From assembly GCA_030847615.1 (NCBI GenBank), contig JAUMIR010000002.1:285490028-285554027 (forward strand): 64,000 nt of DNA, given 5' to 3'. Shown one piece after another: positions 45,239 through 57,470 of this stretch. The notes under the pieces were generated by a model. The model worked only from the letters and a program-made list of their open reading frames with translations. It did no database searches and was not told the DNA's origin. The first letter of the stretch is position 1. Every line of letters begins with the position of its first letter. A program made the translations under genes and the position numbers. The stretch is from Gambelia wislizenii (lineage: Eukaryota; Chordata; Lepidosauria; Squamata; Crotaphytidae).

Positions 45239-45985
45239 CATACCTGTTAGCAAAGCCTCTGACAAACAAGCTCCTTTTTACAAAGTCGTCTTATGGGATC
45301 CCAGCCCTTGTCTTCTGTTATAGCTGCAAGGTGTTTTTGTTTGTTTTTGTTTTTGCGGCATTGGCATTGGGAGGATGGTGAAGGAGGGCTGGAGAAAAAC
45401 AGACTTTCAGTGTTGGGTTGCAGCAGCATGTCTGCAATAAACAATACAATAAAGCTTGACCTGGGGAAAAACAGGATTCTACTCTAGGTGATCCTACTGT
45501 AGCTGTGTGTGCTTATGGAAAACAGAGGCAAGAGGCAACAGCTGCCTCCAGAATCACTTGCTACCTGTGAAGAGCAAAACAAAGGGGAAAGCAGATTACC
45601 CTGCCTGACCAGCTATCCTGGCATGTTGAAAAAGCATAGCTCTATAAATTTTGCCACCACAGTGGAAATCATAAGAAAAGTGGAGACTGTTGAAAGACAA
45701 AAATATCCTATGATTCTATGATTCTAAGATTTCAAGTGGTCTCTAGAAGATTCAAAATGCTTTTGTTTAGTTATGCAAGGCTTACCTCACCTGGTTGTTT
45801 CATTTCACATGTACATAATGTTAGTTTTGAAGAAAACATTTGCTGAAACATGTCAAACTGCTCTTCTTATCTGAGGTGTAGGAACCTATCACTATTTGCA
45901 AGTTATTTCTACCTTTGATACCAATGTTTTTGTTACAGAAGTAAAGCTCATAAACACACCTACTTGGTTAACTGAGGTATTGCTA
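45239..45985. mobile_element. second copy of the 32934 element
   Basis: ATACCTGTTAGCAAAGCCTC at the left; the body matches 32934-33606 (CAAGCTCCTTTTTACAAAGT), right end near AACTGAGGTATTGC. It sits between L1 fragments. Confidence 0.6.
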
Positions 45986-46196
45986 ACCCTTTTGGAACAA
46001 ATGAGCATATGCAAGATGTCCAAAATTTTAGCCTCTGGTATGTCACCTCTGTTCTTTTAAAAATTACAGCCCAGTTTTATGAATGGAGAAAATATAAATA
46101 TGAAGGATGAAAAAAGAGAGGATTATATATTAAAGACTTATTTATAATGGGTAAACAATTATCATTGATAAAGCTATCTGATATTCAAGTGGGGTA

Positions 46197-46423
46197 CAGG
46201 TTGTTTCCCTTTATCCAGAATTCTGAAATCCAAAATATTCCAAATCCACATGGGTGGCTGAGATACTGACACCTTTGCTTTCTGATGGTTCAATGTTTCA
46301 TGCACAAAATTATTAAAAATATTGTATACAAAATTACCTTCAGGCTGTGTGTATAAGGTGTATATGAAACTTACATAAATTTAACTGTGCTTCCAAGCAT
46401 TCTGGATAAGGGAGACTCAACTG
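46197..46423. mobile_element. Tigger-like MITE
   Basis: CAGGTTGTTTCCCTTTATCC ... GGATAAGGGAGACTCAACTG; TA at the left, TT at the right. Confidence 0.65.
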
Positions 46424-46564
46424 TTGTTTAAAACAAACAGCACAAACTGGGTCTGTTACTTATTATATGTAAAGGCACTTATGGATGTCCCAAGGGCATT
46501 GATTCAGTTTGTATGTATTTCTCCCTCTTAAACAGTGAATGGGCTGGTATCTATTTTATATAGT

Positions 46565-49513
46565 TATAACTGAAGAAACAAGAGGCACTTCTGGTTCTGC
46601 GGGAGGAGGCGACGGTCGGCTTGCGAACTAGCTCCGCAAGTCAGACCTCCGAGAGAGACCAGCTTGGGGGATTGTGATCCTTCAAGGCACCCCAATTGGG
46701 GAAGACGGGGGTGCACGGGACTGGCTGTCGTCAAGAAGTGGCTTTCGACAACGGTGAGGAGTCACCGGGGGAAGAGAGCGTGCAAGTGACAGTTTGGTAG
46801 CCGTGGTCTCTTTGCGGGAGTGGTAGCTCCGAGCCTCCATGCAGCCCGTACGATTAATAACAGCAAAGAGAAGTAAGCTAACAATTGGAAGCTTACGAGT
46901 CCAAAAAGGTCATTAAAATCTTGAGAGGAGTGTTTTGTCAGTGGTGAGCGTATTTGGAACGGACTGGTTAGAGGCAAGTAAGATCAACTGGAAGATGCGG
47001 AGGAGACTGCACCAGAGAGAGTTGGGCGTGATGGTACAGACGGCGTCTATGAGTAGAGAGGGAAGGAGAGACAGAAGGCAGAGATTCGGGGAGAGAAAGA
47101 ACAAAGGAGAGAAGTGTGGAAGGTCCCATAAGGAACTCAAAGGAGGTGAAGGAGGGGGACTGAAGAGCTGGTGAGAAAAGAATTCGTGGAAGAGAGAAGC
47201 GGAGTTCAGCGGGAGAGCAGAATTGCGACATGGCGGAATTGAAGACAAAGACTGAGTAGAAGACAAATACGACAATTGTGGGCAGTAGACAAATGAACTG
47301 TAAGAACGGATTAGATAATACAGGATATTAAGCAATTCATTAATCTCCATAAGGACCTTTTTCTTTATGGTTTAAGGGGTCCTAAGTATTTTAAGTGCTT
47401 CTTTTTCTTTCTGGAGTGGGAAAAATAATTATATTTTGTGGGGTGGGATAATTAATTATATTTCAAAGATTAAGAATAAGAATAAGAACAAGTGTGGATA
47501 CTAAAAGGATATTAAAAGGAACTGGATAAATCTGTACAGGATATTGGTGAACTAATGAAGGAATTGGAATAATATTGTACAAAGAGATTAACTGGTGAAA
47601 GAGTTCACTTTATAAATTGGTAAATAACTTTGATATTCGCTACTAAATTGTGGCTAATTAAGAATAATTGATTAATTAATTAAGATAAAGTATACATGAG
47701 GAATGGGGTGGATGTTAATTGGGGCTGACGTTAATTTAAGTGACTTTAATTAATTCATATAATTTAAGTAATTAATTAATCATTTATGATATAAGAAGTG
47801 GTATAATAGTGGGTACATACTGAACTATATGGGAGAATAAAAATACTAAGTGTGAGGTGAAAGGAAGGTTGGAAGGAATAAGGAAAAGAAAGTCAAAGGG
47901 GGAGAAAAAGAAATATAATAGAAGCAATCAAGAAACAGGGGTCATACTTTAAGTTGATTTAAGGGGCTAAGAAAAAGAGCGGAAATGGCATCAGGTATAA
48001 GGTCAAGAGCATACACAACGTCACAAACAACACTAACTAGGAGAGGATCCATAGAAATGCCAAAGCAAGTTGACGTAAACACTCAGATACTACAAGAATT
48101 GAGAGAGATGAAAAGGGAGATGAAGGAAGATTTTAAAAATTTGAAGAGAGAATTGAAAGCAGATATGGATAAACTTGGTAAGAGGTTAGATAAGTTAACG
48201 GCAGAGATGAAAGAGATGAAGGGTGACCTAGATAGTGTTAAAAACAGAACGCGAGAGTTAGAGAACCAATCAGAAACTTTAAGACTAGAACAAGAGAAAG
48301 AAAGAAATTTTAACTTAATTCAGGAACTTAGATATAGGGAGAGATGTATAAAGATAAGAGGATTGTCCTAAAAGATAAAAGAAAATTTAAGTGAAAGAAT
48401 TATTCCCAACCTGGCTCAGTTTATGGTGACGACAGAGGAGGAGTTATCTCTTTATATTGATAAAATTTTCAGATTAAATTCAGTCACAGCTAAAGAGAGG
48501 AAACTCCCAAGGGACGTTTTGATTATTTTCACAAAATCGTCCTTAAGGGATAGTATAGTGCAGAGAAGTTACAAGGACAAGCTAGAAATAGAAGGACAAG
48601 AAATTAAGATTTTTAAAGATACACCACCAGAAATTCTCAAGAGAATACAAGACTATAAAATGCTGACGCAGAAATTAAGGAACAAAGGGATAAATTACAG
48701 ATGGGAAAGAATTGAAGGGATTTCCTTTTACTATTATCAGAAAAGATATAGGATAAACATGGTAGAAAAAGTGAAGGAATTTCTGGGAAAAATGAGTCAG
48801 GATGAAAAGATATATGAGCAGAAAAAGAGGAGAAAGAAAAAAGAAGAGACAGAGAAGTTAATAGAGGAGAGAAACAAAGCAAAGGGTGGAGATAAGTGTG
48901 AGGACGCAGGTAAAGCAGATGGAAGGGAAGATGAGAGGGAGGAGGAGGAAGAAGAAGGAGGAGGGTCAAAGGAACAAAATGATGGAATGGAGGGTTATTC
49001 AGAAGCGGAAGAAGGGGAATCTGAAGGAGGAAAGAAGGTGAGGATAGTGAGGAAGTGGAAACGGGAAGGGATAGGAGAAGGGGAAGGGGATATTACGGAT
49101 TAAAAGATGGTCTCATTAATAACTTGGAATGTTAAGAGGTTAAACACCCCGGAAAAACGAAGGAGAGTGTTTCATTATTTAGAATCTCAAAAGGTAGATA
49201 TTATAATGATTCAAGAAACTAGGATAAGGAATCAGTACAATAAATATTTAAATAATAAAAAATTAGGTCAAGTTTTTTATGCTTTATCAGATCAGAAAAA
49301 AAAGGGAGTTGCAATATATGTGAAGAATACATTTGAGGCCAAAGAAATACTAAGGGATAGGAATGGGCACTATGTGGGTGTGGAGATAAGTTGGGTGAAT
49401 CAGAAGATAACACTGATAGCGGTATACGCCCCATTAGAAAAGAAGAGTAAATTTTACAAACATCTCAGAGAGGAAATACGAAGAGTAAATGCAGAGAAAT
49501 TAATTATTATGGG
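46565..49513 (+). mobile_element. L1 retrotransposon, 5' end to the endonuclease domain
   Basis: The GC-rich start near 46,565, followed by about 1.4 kb of non-coding sequence, fits an L1 5' UTR. ORF1 (47985-49103) and the start of ORF2 (49107) follow with a three-base spacer. L1 sequence stops inside ORF2 at about 49,513, where it joins LINE-B in the same orientation. Keeping the 5' end while losing the 3' end is the reverse of normal L1 truncation. Confidence 0.8.
47985..49103 (+). pseudogene. L1 ORF1 with a single in-frame stop
   Basis: 373 codons to the stop at 49101-49103. N-terminal coiled coil (ILQELREMKREMKEDFKNLK onward, heptad rich), a central RNA-binding domain, and a C-terminal domain (LPRDVLIIF ... 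INYRWERIEGISFYY) typical of L1 ORF1p, then an acidic/basic tail. One TAA at 48369-48371 breaks it; the frame is otherwise open across that point. An RNA-binding chaperone in active elements. Confidence 0.85.
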
Positions 49514-49529
49514 GGCACTGAGGCCATGA
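49107..49529 (+). pseudogene. L1 ORF2, N-terminal endonuclease part only
   Basis: Begins MVSLITWNVKRLNTPEKRRR; TWNV and the catalytic QET are present, as is LIAVYAPLEKKSKFY. The frame ends in LINE-B sequence just before the expected GDFN motif. No reverse transcriptase. Confidence 0.85.
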
Positions 49530-49978
49530 TATTGAGAACACAGCTGTGCTGGGCAGGGCACGTTTCTAGGGTGGAGGACCATCGCCTCCCAAAAATAGTA
49601 CTCTATGGTGAACTCGCCACGGGTCAGCGTAAGAGGGGCACTCCAAAAAGCGATACAAGGACTCCCTGAAACAACATCTCAGGCTCACCCAAATTGATCA
49701 CCAACAATGGTCTGCCCTGGCCTCACATCGGGAGGCATGGAGATGCACTATCCACAATGCTACAGCCTTATTTGAGAACTCACGCCGAACAAGTCTTGAA
49801 GAGAAATGACAACGCAGAAAGAATCACAACCCAAAAACATCACCCAAGGAGACTTTCTGCTGTGCTTTCTGCAACCGGACTTGTTTATCTCGGATTGGCC
49901 TTTTTAGTCATCAGCGCGCTTGCAGAAAGCGCGGGATGAGTCCTTCCTGAATCTTCATTTGCGAATAAAAGCCAGAGT
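49514..49978 (+). mobile_element. LINE-B 3' end fused to L1
   Basis: Starts GCACTGAGGCCATGATATTG, matching the C-terminal domain of the copies at 21877 and 26902, and runs to the LINE-B terminus (GAATCTTCATTTGCGAATAA). Same strand as the L1. No further L1 sequence follows. Confidence 0.85.
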
Positions 49979-50887
49979 TAACACCTGTTAAATTTCACAG
50001 TATTTTTGGTGAGGTTGTGGTGCAATTGGGATAACACATCACATGCGGTTGCATTGCTCAAAGATGATGGCTGTTTGCTATAGAGTAATGGAACTTTTTG
50101 AAGAAAAGAACACATCCAACAGGGGCTTTATTATTATTAACTATTTTTAAGAGAAAAATGCAAATATTTTTCATAAAGAAATATTGCTATATTGCTAGGA
50201 TTTGCATGGTTAGAAATCAGAACATGGAGAACAGTGGAAGATATTTCAACACTGGTTGGACCATGCATGGGGATTTGCTCTTTCAGAAAAACTGACTTGC
50301 ACAATCAGAATGACTAGAAGGAACTCAAACAAAACATATTTGTCAGAGTTTGGTCTTTTATTGCATCAGTGACTAAACAAGAATCATTGTGTGGTGAACC
50401 ATCACATCAATAAACATTTCAGGTCTCATCTCTTTAAGTCAATTAAGCTATTAAAGGGCTCTATGTAATTATTTTTGAATACAACTAAATTTAATATCAA
50501 TGTTTCAGTTGCTTGGTTTGGCTGTGTTCTTTTTTGTTTTAGTTTTCTCTTTACTTTTGGTTTTCATTTGCATTTTGTTGTAATTGCTGTCATAAATAAA
50601 AATTAAAAAACACTTCAGATCAAAAACTGGGTGGTACCACAACAGTAAAAACAGCCTTCCATGGTCTTATTGGGTGTTGATGCAGCCCCCAATCCCTGGC
50701 AGCTGCCCACCCCAGTATACAGTGCTCACTGCAACATTTCCTAAGTCTTGAGCCACAAGAAAGATCACTTCCATTTAAGCCAACGTAGATCTTGATGGCA
50801 GTAACACATCTACTTTGTTAACTAAGGTATACCACTATTTTTTGAATATTGATAAATAGACAAAGCTACACACGTTCCTTAATAAAG

Positions 50888-53800
50888 TTTATTGACTTAT
50901 AACTATGCTTAGGAAAATACACTCAAGGGTTAATATGCAATTTAGTTTAACATCTTACATTTTGAACAAAGGCTTGTATATAGTTCAGGTAAATAAAAAA
51001 AAACCCAAAACATTTGATTTGTTCTGATTTTACAACTATCACAAACGTATAAAAAGCTCTTCATGCACTACAGTAGATAGAAAGCATGAAAAAATTACCT
51101 TTGGTTTAAATTGAGAGAATAATACACGTATTGCACTGTAAAAAGCTTCAAACACGGTGCAACCAAACATAAAATGTTTCAGTGCCAGCTTACAAAAAGT
51201 TCTTTAGCTAGTGTGATTTTCTTTTTAGGGGAGGAAAAGGTATATATACACATGTGAAACAATTCCTTAAGCTACCTGGGAGTAATTATTTTATTCATCT
51301 CAGCATGTTAGCTACACAATCAGTATCCAATAAATCTAACTGAATATGTGTTTACAACCAATCAGCAGAACTTAACATTTTGAAATCAATAATGTTATGA
51401 ATAAACTGACCTGTCAGTTTGTACTGTAAAAAGGATTTAAAGTTCCAGCCCTTAGGTCAATTAACCTCCATAGCAGCAATATTAAGTTCCTAGTTATCCA
51501 ATTTTTAGATTACAGTACTTGTAGCACTGAGTTAGCAATGCCTGTTTCTGAAAACATTGACATTCTGCTTAGCCGTAGTGTCCAACGTGGCACCAACAAT
51601 ATGAGATAATGCAGTATGTGACAAGCCTGGGATGTTACAACAAACATTGCTGCTGAGAGAAGCCCTTGAGTAAGGAAGAAGCTGGAAAGATACAGTATAT
51701 CCAAAATTCCTTTGACCCAAGTGGTCAATTTAAGAAATACCTACTTTAGACAGAAACTCATTTAAGTTACCTACATTTTAACCCTAATTTTGCTTATCCA
51801 TTAGAAATGTCTAGTATCAAGACATCAGAAATAATCTATTTTTATTGCTATAGCTTAAAACCATCCAATTGTAATCTTTAATTCCCTCTATTCTAAACAG
51901 ACAACATGGTGAGAATGGGAATTTCAAATCAATCACAACACCCAATATATCTCAGGACACAACTGATCACATCACTGGAAGACCTGTTTTAATATTTACG
52001 AGTTTTGCACTTTCACGCTCATGAACAGTACCCAATATAGGCACTGTTTTGTACAATCATTCCAAGTGTGAAATCTTTAGTCCTAGTCATATGCTAGTAA
52101 CATATTCTGAGCAACATAACAGTATTTTTCATGTAATGTCAAACCATCTAATGTCATCAGATCTGCTGCCATGAGTTTGCCTTTCTCTTTTCAACCAAGT
52201 GGGTTTAAAAAGATTCTTTTTAAAAATGCATCAAGGCCATAAACTCTCTTCTTACAAAATGGAAACTCTCTTTAAAATAGTTAGAGATCAAAAGTCTTGT
52301 CTACATAACACTGAAGTTTCTAGCATCTGTCCAAACCTCCAAAATGACAATATTTTACATCCAACTATAAAGTTGTGTCTAACATTATTCTAACTAACTG
52401 GTTAGGAAGACATTTCAGCAGTGTTTAATGGTTCAACATAAATATAGTTGCAACTTGATTCTCAGTTGATAATGATTGTCACAGCGAAGGTGAGTCTTGA
52501 ACACAAGCTATTCTTAAACAAACAACTAATGTTATACAATTTATTTCTGTCCTAAAGGGATTTTTCTCCCTCAGATCTTTGGCCTCCTATTACCAATCTC
52601 CTGACCTCTCCTTTACACAAAAGAATCGGGTTCTTCTATTCAGTCAAAGTATATTAAAATGGAACCACAAAATATTCTAGCAGAAAGGAGGAGAATGGGG
52701 GAAAGACTAAACACAATTCAAGCTAATGTAAGCCCAACTGTTGGGGGTGGGGTGGGGGGAATAAATATAGTTTCCTTTACTATTTCTGCAAAACAAAACT
52801 ACCTTGATAGCCATACAGAGGCACAGTCAATTTGGGAGTCTTTCTGCCCCAGTCCTAAGAAATGAAACAGTGCAAGAACACAGTAGTGGAACTTGTGCTG
52901 AAACTCTTCCCAACAGACTATGCCCTCTGACAGTGCAAGTTTCCATGTTTGCTTGTTTTGTTATTACAAAAAAAAAAACCCAACCATACAGTATTTACAA
53001 ACTCAATAAAACTAAAACTGATTTGAAAGGAGATGTGTGTTCCTTTGTCAATTTTCCTAACCATCTGCAGGCTTCCCATTGCTTATGTATTCTAAAATGT
53101 TTAAGGAAGTCTGAACTAATAATAAACGAGTTTTAAATTACTTATGACATTTCTCCCAGTGACTACAAATTTACAATTCAAATATCCAATCATTTCAATT
53201 TCTTTGTTTGTCAACTCTAAAAAGATCAGGGTAATTAATTTAATTAAAACTTGATTGAATACAAAACAGTAATACATACATCTGCTCTTATTCAAGGTTT
53301 GCTGCTTATCAGGATTTTTCTAACAGATAGAATTTCTGATTAATAGAAGTGTTTATGTCAATACAAATCTCTCAGTCCAGTGGAAAAGGAGCATGATTTA
53401 TTTTGAAATTCTGTCACTCAGGACTGATAGAAATGAACACAAACTGTGAAAAAGCTAAATGCATTGGGCTCCCAATCTTTCACATGCAAAAATAAGGAAA
53501 TCTGAAAAATATTCTGTATTGCATTAATTTGGATATTTTATTTCTAAGACTCTTTACTTGATGTCACAGAACTTAAATATCCATTTATATTTGTGTTCCC
53601 CTAGTAACTATGCACAATAAAAGCCCTTTTGAAGCACAAAGGACACAAAGATAGATGGTGTTTTTGTGTATCTGCATTTCATTTTTAATGAGGTCTGGAG
53701 AAACACTTTTCTCTGCTTGAGAAGTAGCATCCTCACAGAAGTATCATCTGCATGAAAACACAGACAATATCGTATTTTTATTATCATCATCATCATTATT

Positions 53801-55659
53801 ATTATTATTGGTTAGATCCAGAAGAGTTTCGTCCTCTTCATCCCACCTTATATATGGAATATGGATGAAGTTCCCAGCTCTCATTAGTAGACATAATTCA
53901 AGAAAAGCTCCTCACACAAACCTTAATGAAATGAGCTGATACTATGCACTACATTGTGTGTATGTGTGTAGCTATAATTTAGTTAAATGGCGTCTGTGCA
54001 GGAGAAGTTTCCTGCAGATGATACAAGGTACAATTTGTTCCAAATTATAAAATTAATGACAGTAAGGCATTCTTATTACACAAGCTTTTAAAAGATCAAT
54101 ACAGAACCAGAAAAACTGCAGTCAAAAAACGCAATGAATACTGGCCTTGGTAAGCAACAAACCTTGAAGTGTCAAGATTAAGGGAAGGAAATTCTTTTAA
54201 CAAAACCAAACATGCATATATAAAATCTACTATACAACAAAATACTAAACTCCTAAAGGCTTAAACTGCATAGGTAAAAATAAAAACAATTATGTGCAAT
54301 ATTTTTCTTCTCTTAAAGCACAAAGGGAACAACAATCTTGTCTTGAAGTAGTATTTATCAAACAATGGATTCACCAATCAACAGATGGGGGTGGGGAAAT
54401 CAAAGAATCTGGCTTGCTGATCATGATTGGAGGATCTGAAGCATACATACAAATTAACAAAATGGTCATATGATTATGTTTACTGTGAGCCAACCTCAAC
54501 TTTTTCCCAAAAAGTGCTCTTTTTACAAAGCAAGCCATTGTATTTTTCATAGTTTAGTTAATGAGTTCTTTATGCACTCACCAGGTCAAGATAAACAAGA
54601 ACCAAGACAGAGTAATCTAAATGTAGAGTAGCATCATTCCCATTTTTAAGATCCCAATTATATAACACTTTTGTCAACAAGCACAGATAGCCTGTGTGCT
54701 GGACACATTCTAGGGAGATATTAACCAGAAAAGAGCCTCAGGGCTTAACCCCCACCCCCAACTTAGACTTTCCCCTTCAAGGAGAAAGTTAGAATGAGCT
54801 GGGATGTCCTTTGTTTATCAGACATGCCATCTCCCTAATCATCCAATCTGTCCCCAGAAAGGCCCTGTTCACATACAGATGTGTATTCTGAATAGCAGAA
54901 CCACATGGACAGAACTAAATCTCGTGGGCCTTTCCAAGTTATTAGGAATGATGCACCCACTTCTCCTTCCACGTTATACACCTCCTGCAATGGCATATAG
55001 CCACATCACAGTAAAGTAGTCTGACTCTGTGGCAAGTGTATATAATAAACAGGGTCAAAGAAAAGAAGTAGGGGATTAGGAAGGTATCATATTCAAATAA
55101 CTTCCTGGTTCACATCGGGCGGGGAAGAGAGGGGCATCATATACCTGAGGCCCATTCCAGACTGAAATGTCTCCTTGAAGTGTAAAATGTGAACAGGCCC
55201 ACATTGCAGGCTCCATCAATTGTTAATGTCTCCTGCCCAAGTCCTATCAAAACAAAAAAGAATTCTGCAACAGCACAACAGTGCTTTTGCATAATTATTT
55301 TCTACAGCACTTGTACAAGAGACACTCTCAGTGGACAGTGCTCCAAAGCTACTGTTCTTAAACAATCTAACTTGTGTACAGTTCTGTTGTAACCCAGCAG
55401 AAATACTGAAGTGATTCCAGGGCTCTATCCCAGGGACTTAAGCCAACTTAGCAAGCCACAGACTTACATATCTACTTGCCCTCTCTAATCAGAGATACAA
55501 GTAGTTAATTAGAGCAACATTTCATCAAAGGTCAGGACAAAAACCAACAACTTAAAAGTATAAGCAAACTGAGCTTAAGCAAAGATTCTACAAGAACTGT
55601 ACCTAAGCTCTATAAGATTTTACAGAGGAAGAATAAATGGTCATTAAACCACCATTTGG
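50888..55659 (-). other. REST: REST 3' UTR (inferred)
   Basis: About 4.8 kb following the REST stop lacks recognisable transposons apart from short microsatellites such as 53780-53812, in sharp contrast to the rest of the window. It is AT-rich with no convincing open frame, and ends near an AATAAA on the minus strand at 50888-50893. Mammalian REST also has a multi-kilobase 3' UTR. Alternative upstream polyadenylation is possible. Confidence 0.5.
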
Positions 55660-57470
55660 TTAACCTTGCCCCTTCGTTGCCTTTTCAAGATAGTATACAT
55701 TTACCAAATGACGGTTCAGATGTTTACTATATTCACCTTCTTTTTTAAATGAGCGATCACAGAATATACACACATAGTCCTCCTTGGTGACCTTGGCTTG
55801 TGCCAGTTCTTCAGGTGATTTCTGACTTGTTTTCTCCTGTGCTGTCCGAGCACCATTTAACCCAGAATCATCACTGCCTTCTGATATGTTGTCACTTATA
55901 TCACTGCCATCATGACTGTGGATGCCCTCATCCTCTTCCATTTCCTGACTTTCATTTACTACTGTGCCACCTGCTGCTGCAGAAACCAGGCCTGTTTTAG
56001 TGCTTTGCTGAAGTTTTTCTGGCAACTGTGATAACGAAGCTCCTGCTGCTGGGTCTTCAGCTTGCAATTGTTCTGTAAAGCTGTCATGTTCCGGATGTGG
56101 ACTATTCACAATTTCTCTCTGGCATGTTTCTATTGGCTGAGTTTCTTGTACCACATCTGGATTAGTCACCACTTCCATCTCACAATTTTGTGTTGCCTTA
56201 ATATTTTCAACCACATCTGGTAATGTGTCCTCCAGCACAGCTGTCCCTTTTTCCAAGGTAGCATTCAAGTTGACAGAGCTGATCCCAGGAGTGACTGCCA
56301 GCTCTGTTCCAATTTCATTCTCAGAAACAGCTTTTGCATTCTGCTCTTCTGTCATGGAAATTTCTTGGTCTTCCATTTCCACCTCTACATTTTTGTTCAC
56401 AAGTTGTGCAGATGGTGGATCCTGCATGTTTTCCCCAGGGACAAACTGGCTCTCCCCAACATCTGAAGAAATAACAGGCTGCTGCTCATCGCAAGGACCA
56501 TTAGATGGCTTCCTTTCTTCCTCTACTCTAAGAAGAGGTTCTTTAGTGACAGGCTCCTCATCTACAATATTTTCGCAATCAGGTTTTCTGTAACTATTAA
56601 CAGGCTTATTCTTCAGATCTTTCTTTTTTTTGTTCTTCTTAAGACAAGAATTTTTTTGGTGTCCTCCATTTTTGGTGTCCTCCAATTTACTGTCATTGTT
56701 TTGAGAATCCTGGCATTTTGGGGACTTTTTCTCTGTTTTCTTTTTCTTTTTTACAATTACATCATCAGTGTCTGTTACAATGTCTTTTGTTAAAGAAACA
56801 GAGTTGGTCTCGGCTTTTCTTTTTAGTTTCTTTGTTTTCCCAGTTTTCTCAGCCATTTTCTCAGTTTTCATACCTGCTTCCTTGCTTCTGGAAATGGTTT
56901 TGCGACTTCGGGTTGTCACCTTGTCTAAACCAACTTTCTTTTCTTTCAACAGGTTTTCTTTCTTTTCATCTTTTGACAGGTTTTCTTTTTTCTCTTCTTT
57001 TGCTAGGTTTTCCTTTTTCTCTTCTTTTGACAGGTTTTCCTTCTTCTCTTCTTTTGCAGCTCTCTCATTTTTCTTTTCAATCAGCTCTTTCTTCGCTTGT
57101 TCTTGTTCTACCTTATTATTATTGCCACCACTAACACTTTCCGAAGCATTAACTTCATTCTTTTTAGTCCTTAGCCTTACTTTTGAGACATCCATTGTGA
57201 TGTCACAACAGTCAGGATGTCTGGATTTGATGTGATACTGCAAGTTACATTTCTTGGATGCAGCATACTCACAGACTGGGCAAAGGAACTGCCTTGGGCT
57301 GACATGGAGCTCAACGTGCTTCTTGAAATTGCTTCGATCAGCTGTTTTGTAGTCACAGTGAGGGCAGGCCAGTGGCTTTGGACCATCATGGACCTGCCTT
57401 GCATGCCGAGTAACTTCATGCTGGTTTGATGCCACATAGCTGCACTGTTCACATTTAAATGGTTTCTCAC
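55660..57470 (-). CDS. REST: REST terminal coding exon
   Basis: Begins [20 protein letters not shown] right after a CTTGACTCAG acceptor and ends [13 protein letters not shown]. Fingers 6-8 lie at about 57,460-57,215 and the last finger at about 55,770-55,700. Open frame above 57470 is intron read-through. Confidence 0.97.

Larger units (their letters stand above)
41472..46560. other. NOA1-REST intergenic, left part
   Basis: Starts with the presumed NOA1 3' UTR (no clear AATAAA). Then a fold-back repeat, Tigger-like MITEs and L1 RT debris. 42720-43990 shows nothing recognisable. Confidence 0.6.

Noticed and set aside
47985..49103. Coiled-coil protein as a host gene
   Set aside because: It has L1 ORF1 domain order and is followed three bases later by an L1 ORF2 endonuclease start.
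56225..57235. Plus-strand open frames of 122-155 codons, Phe/Ser-rich
   Set aside because: Antisense of the lysine- and glutamate-rich REST linker.
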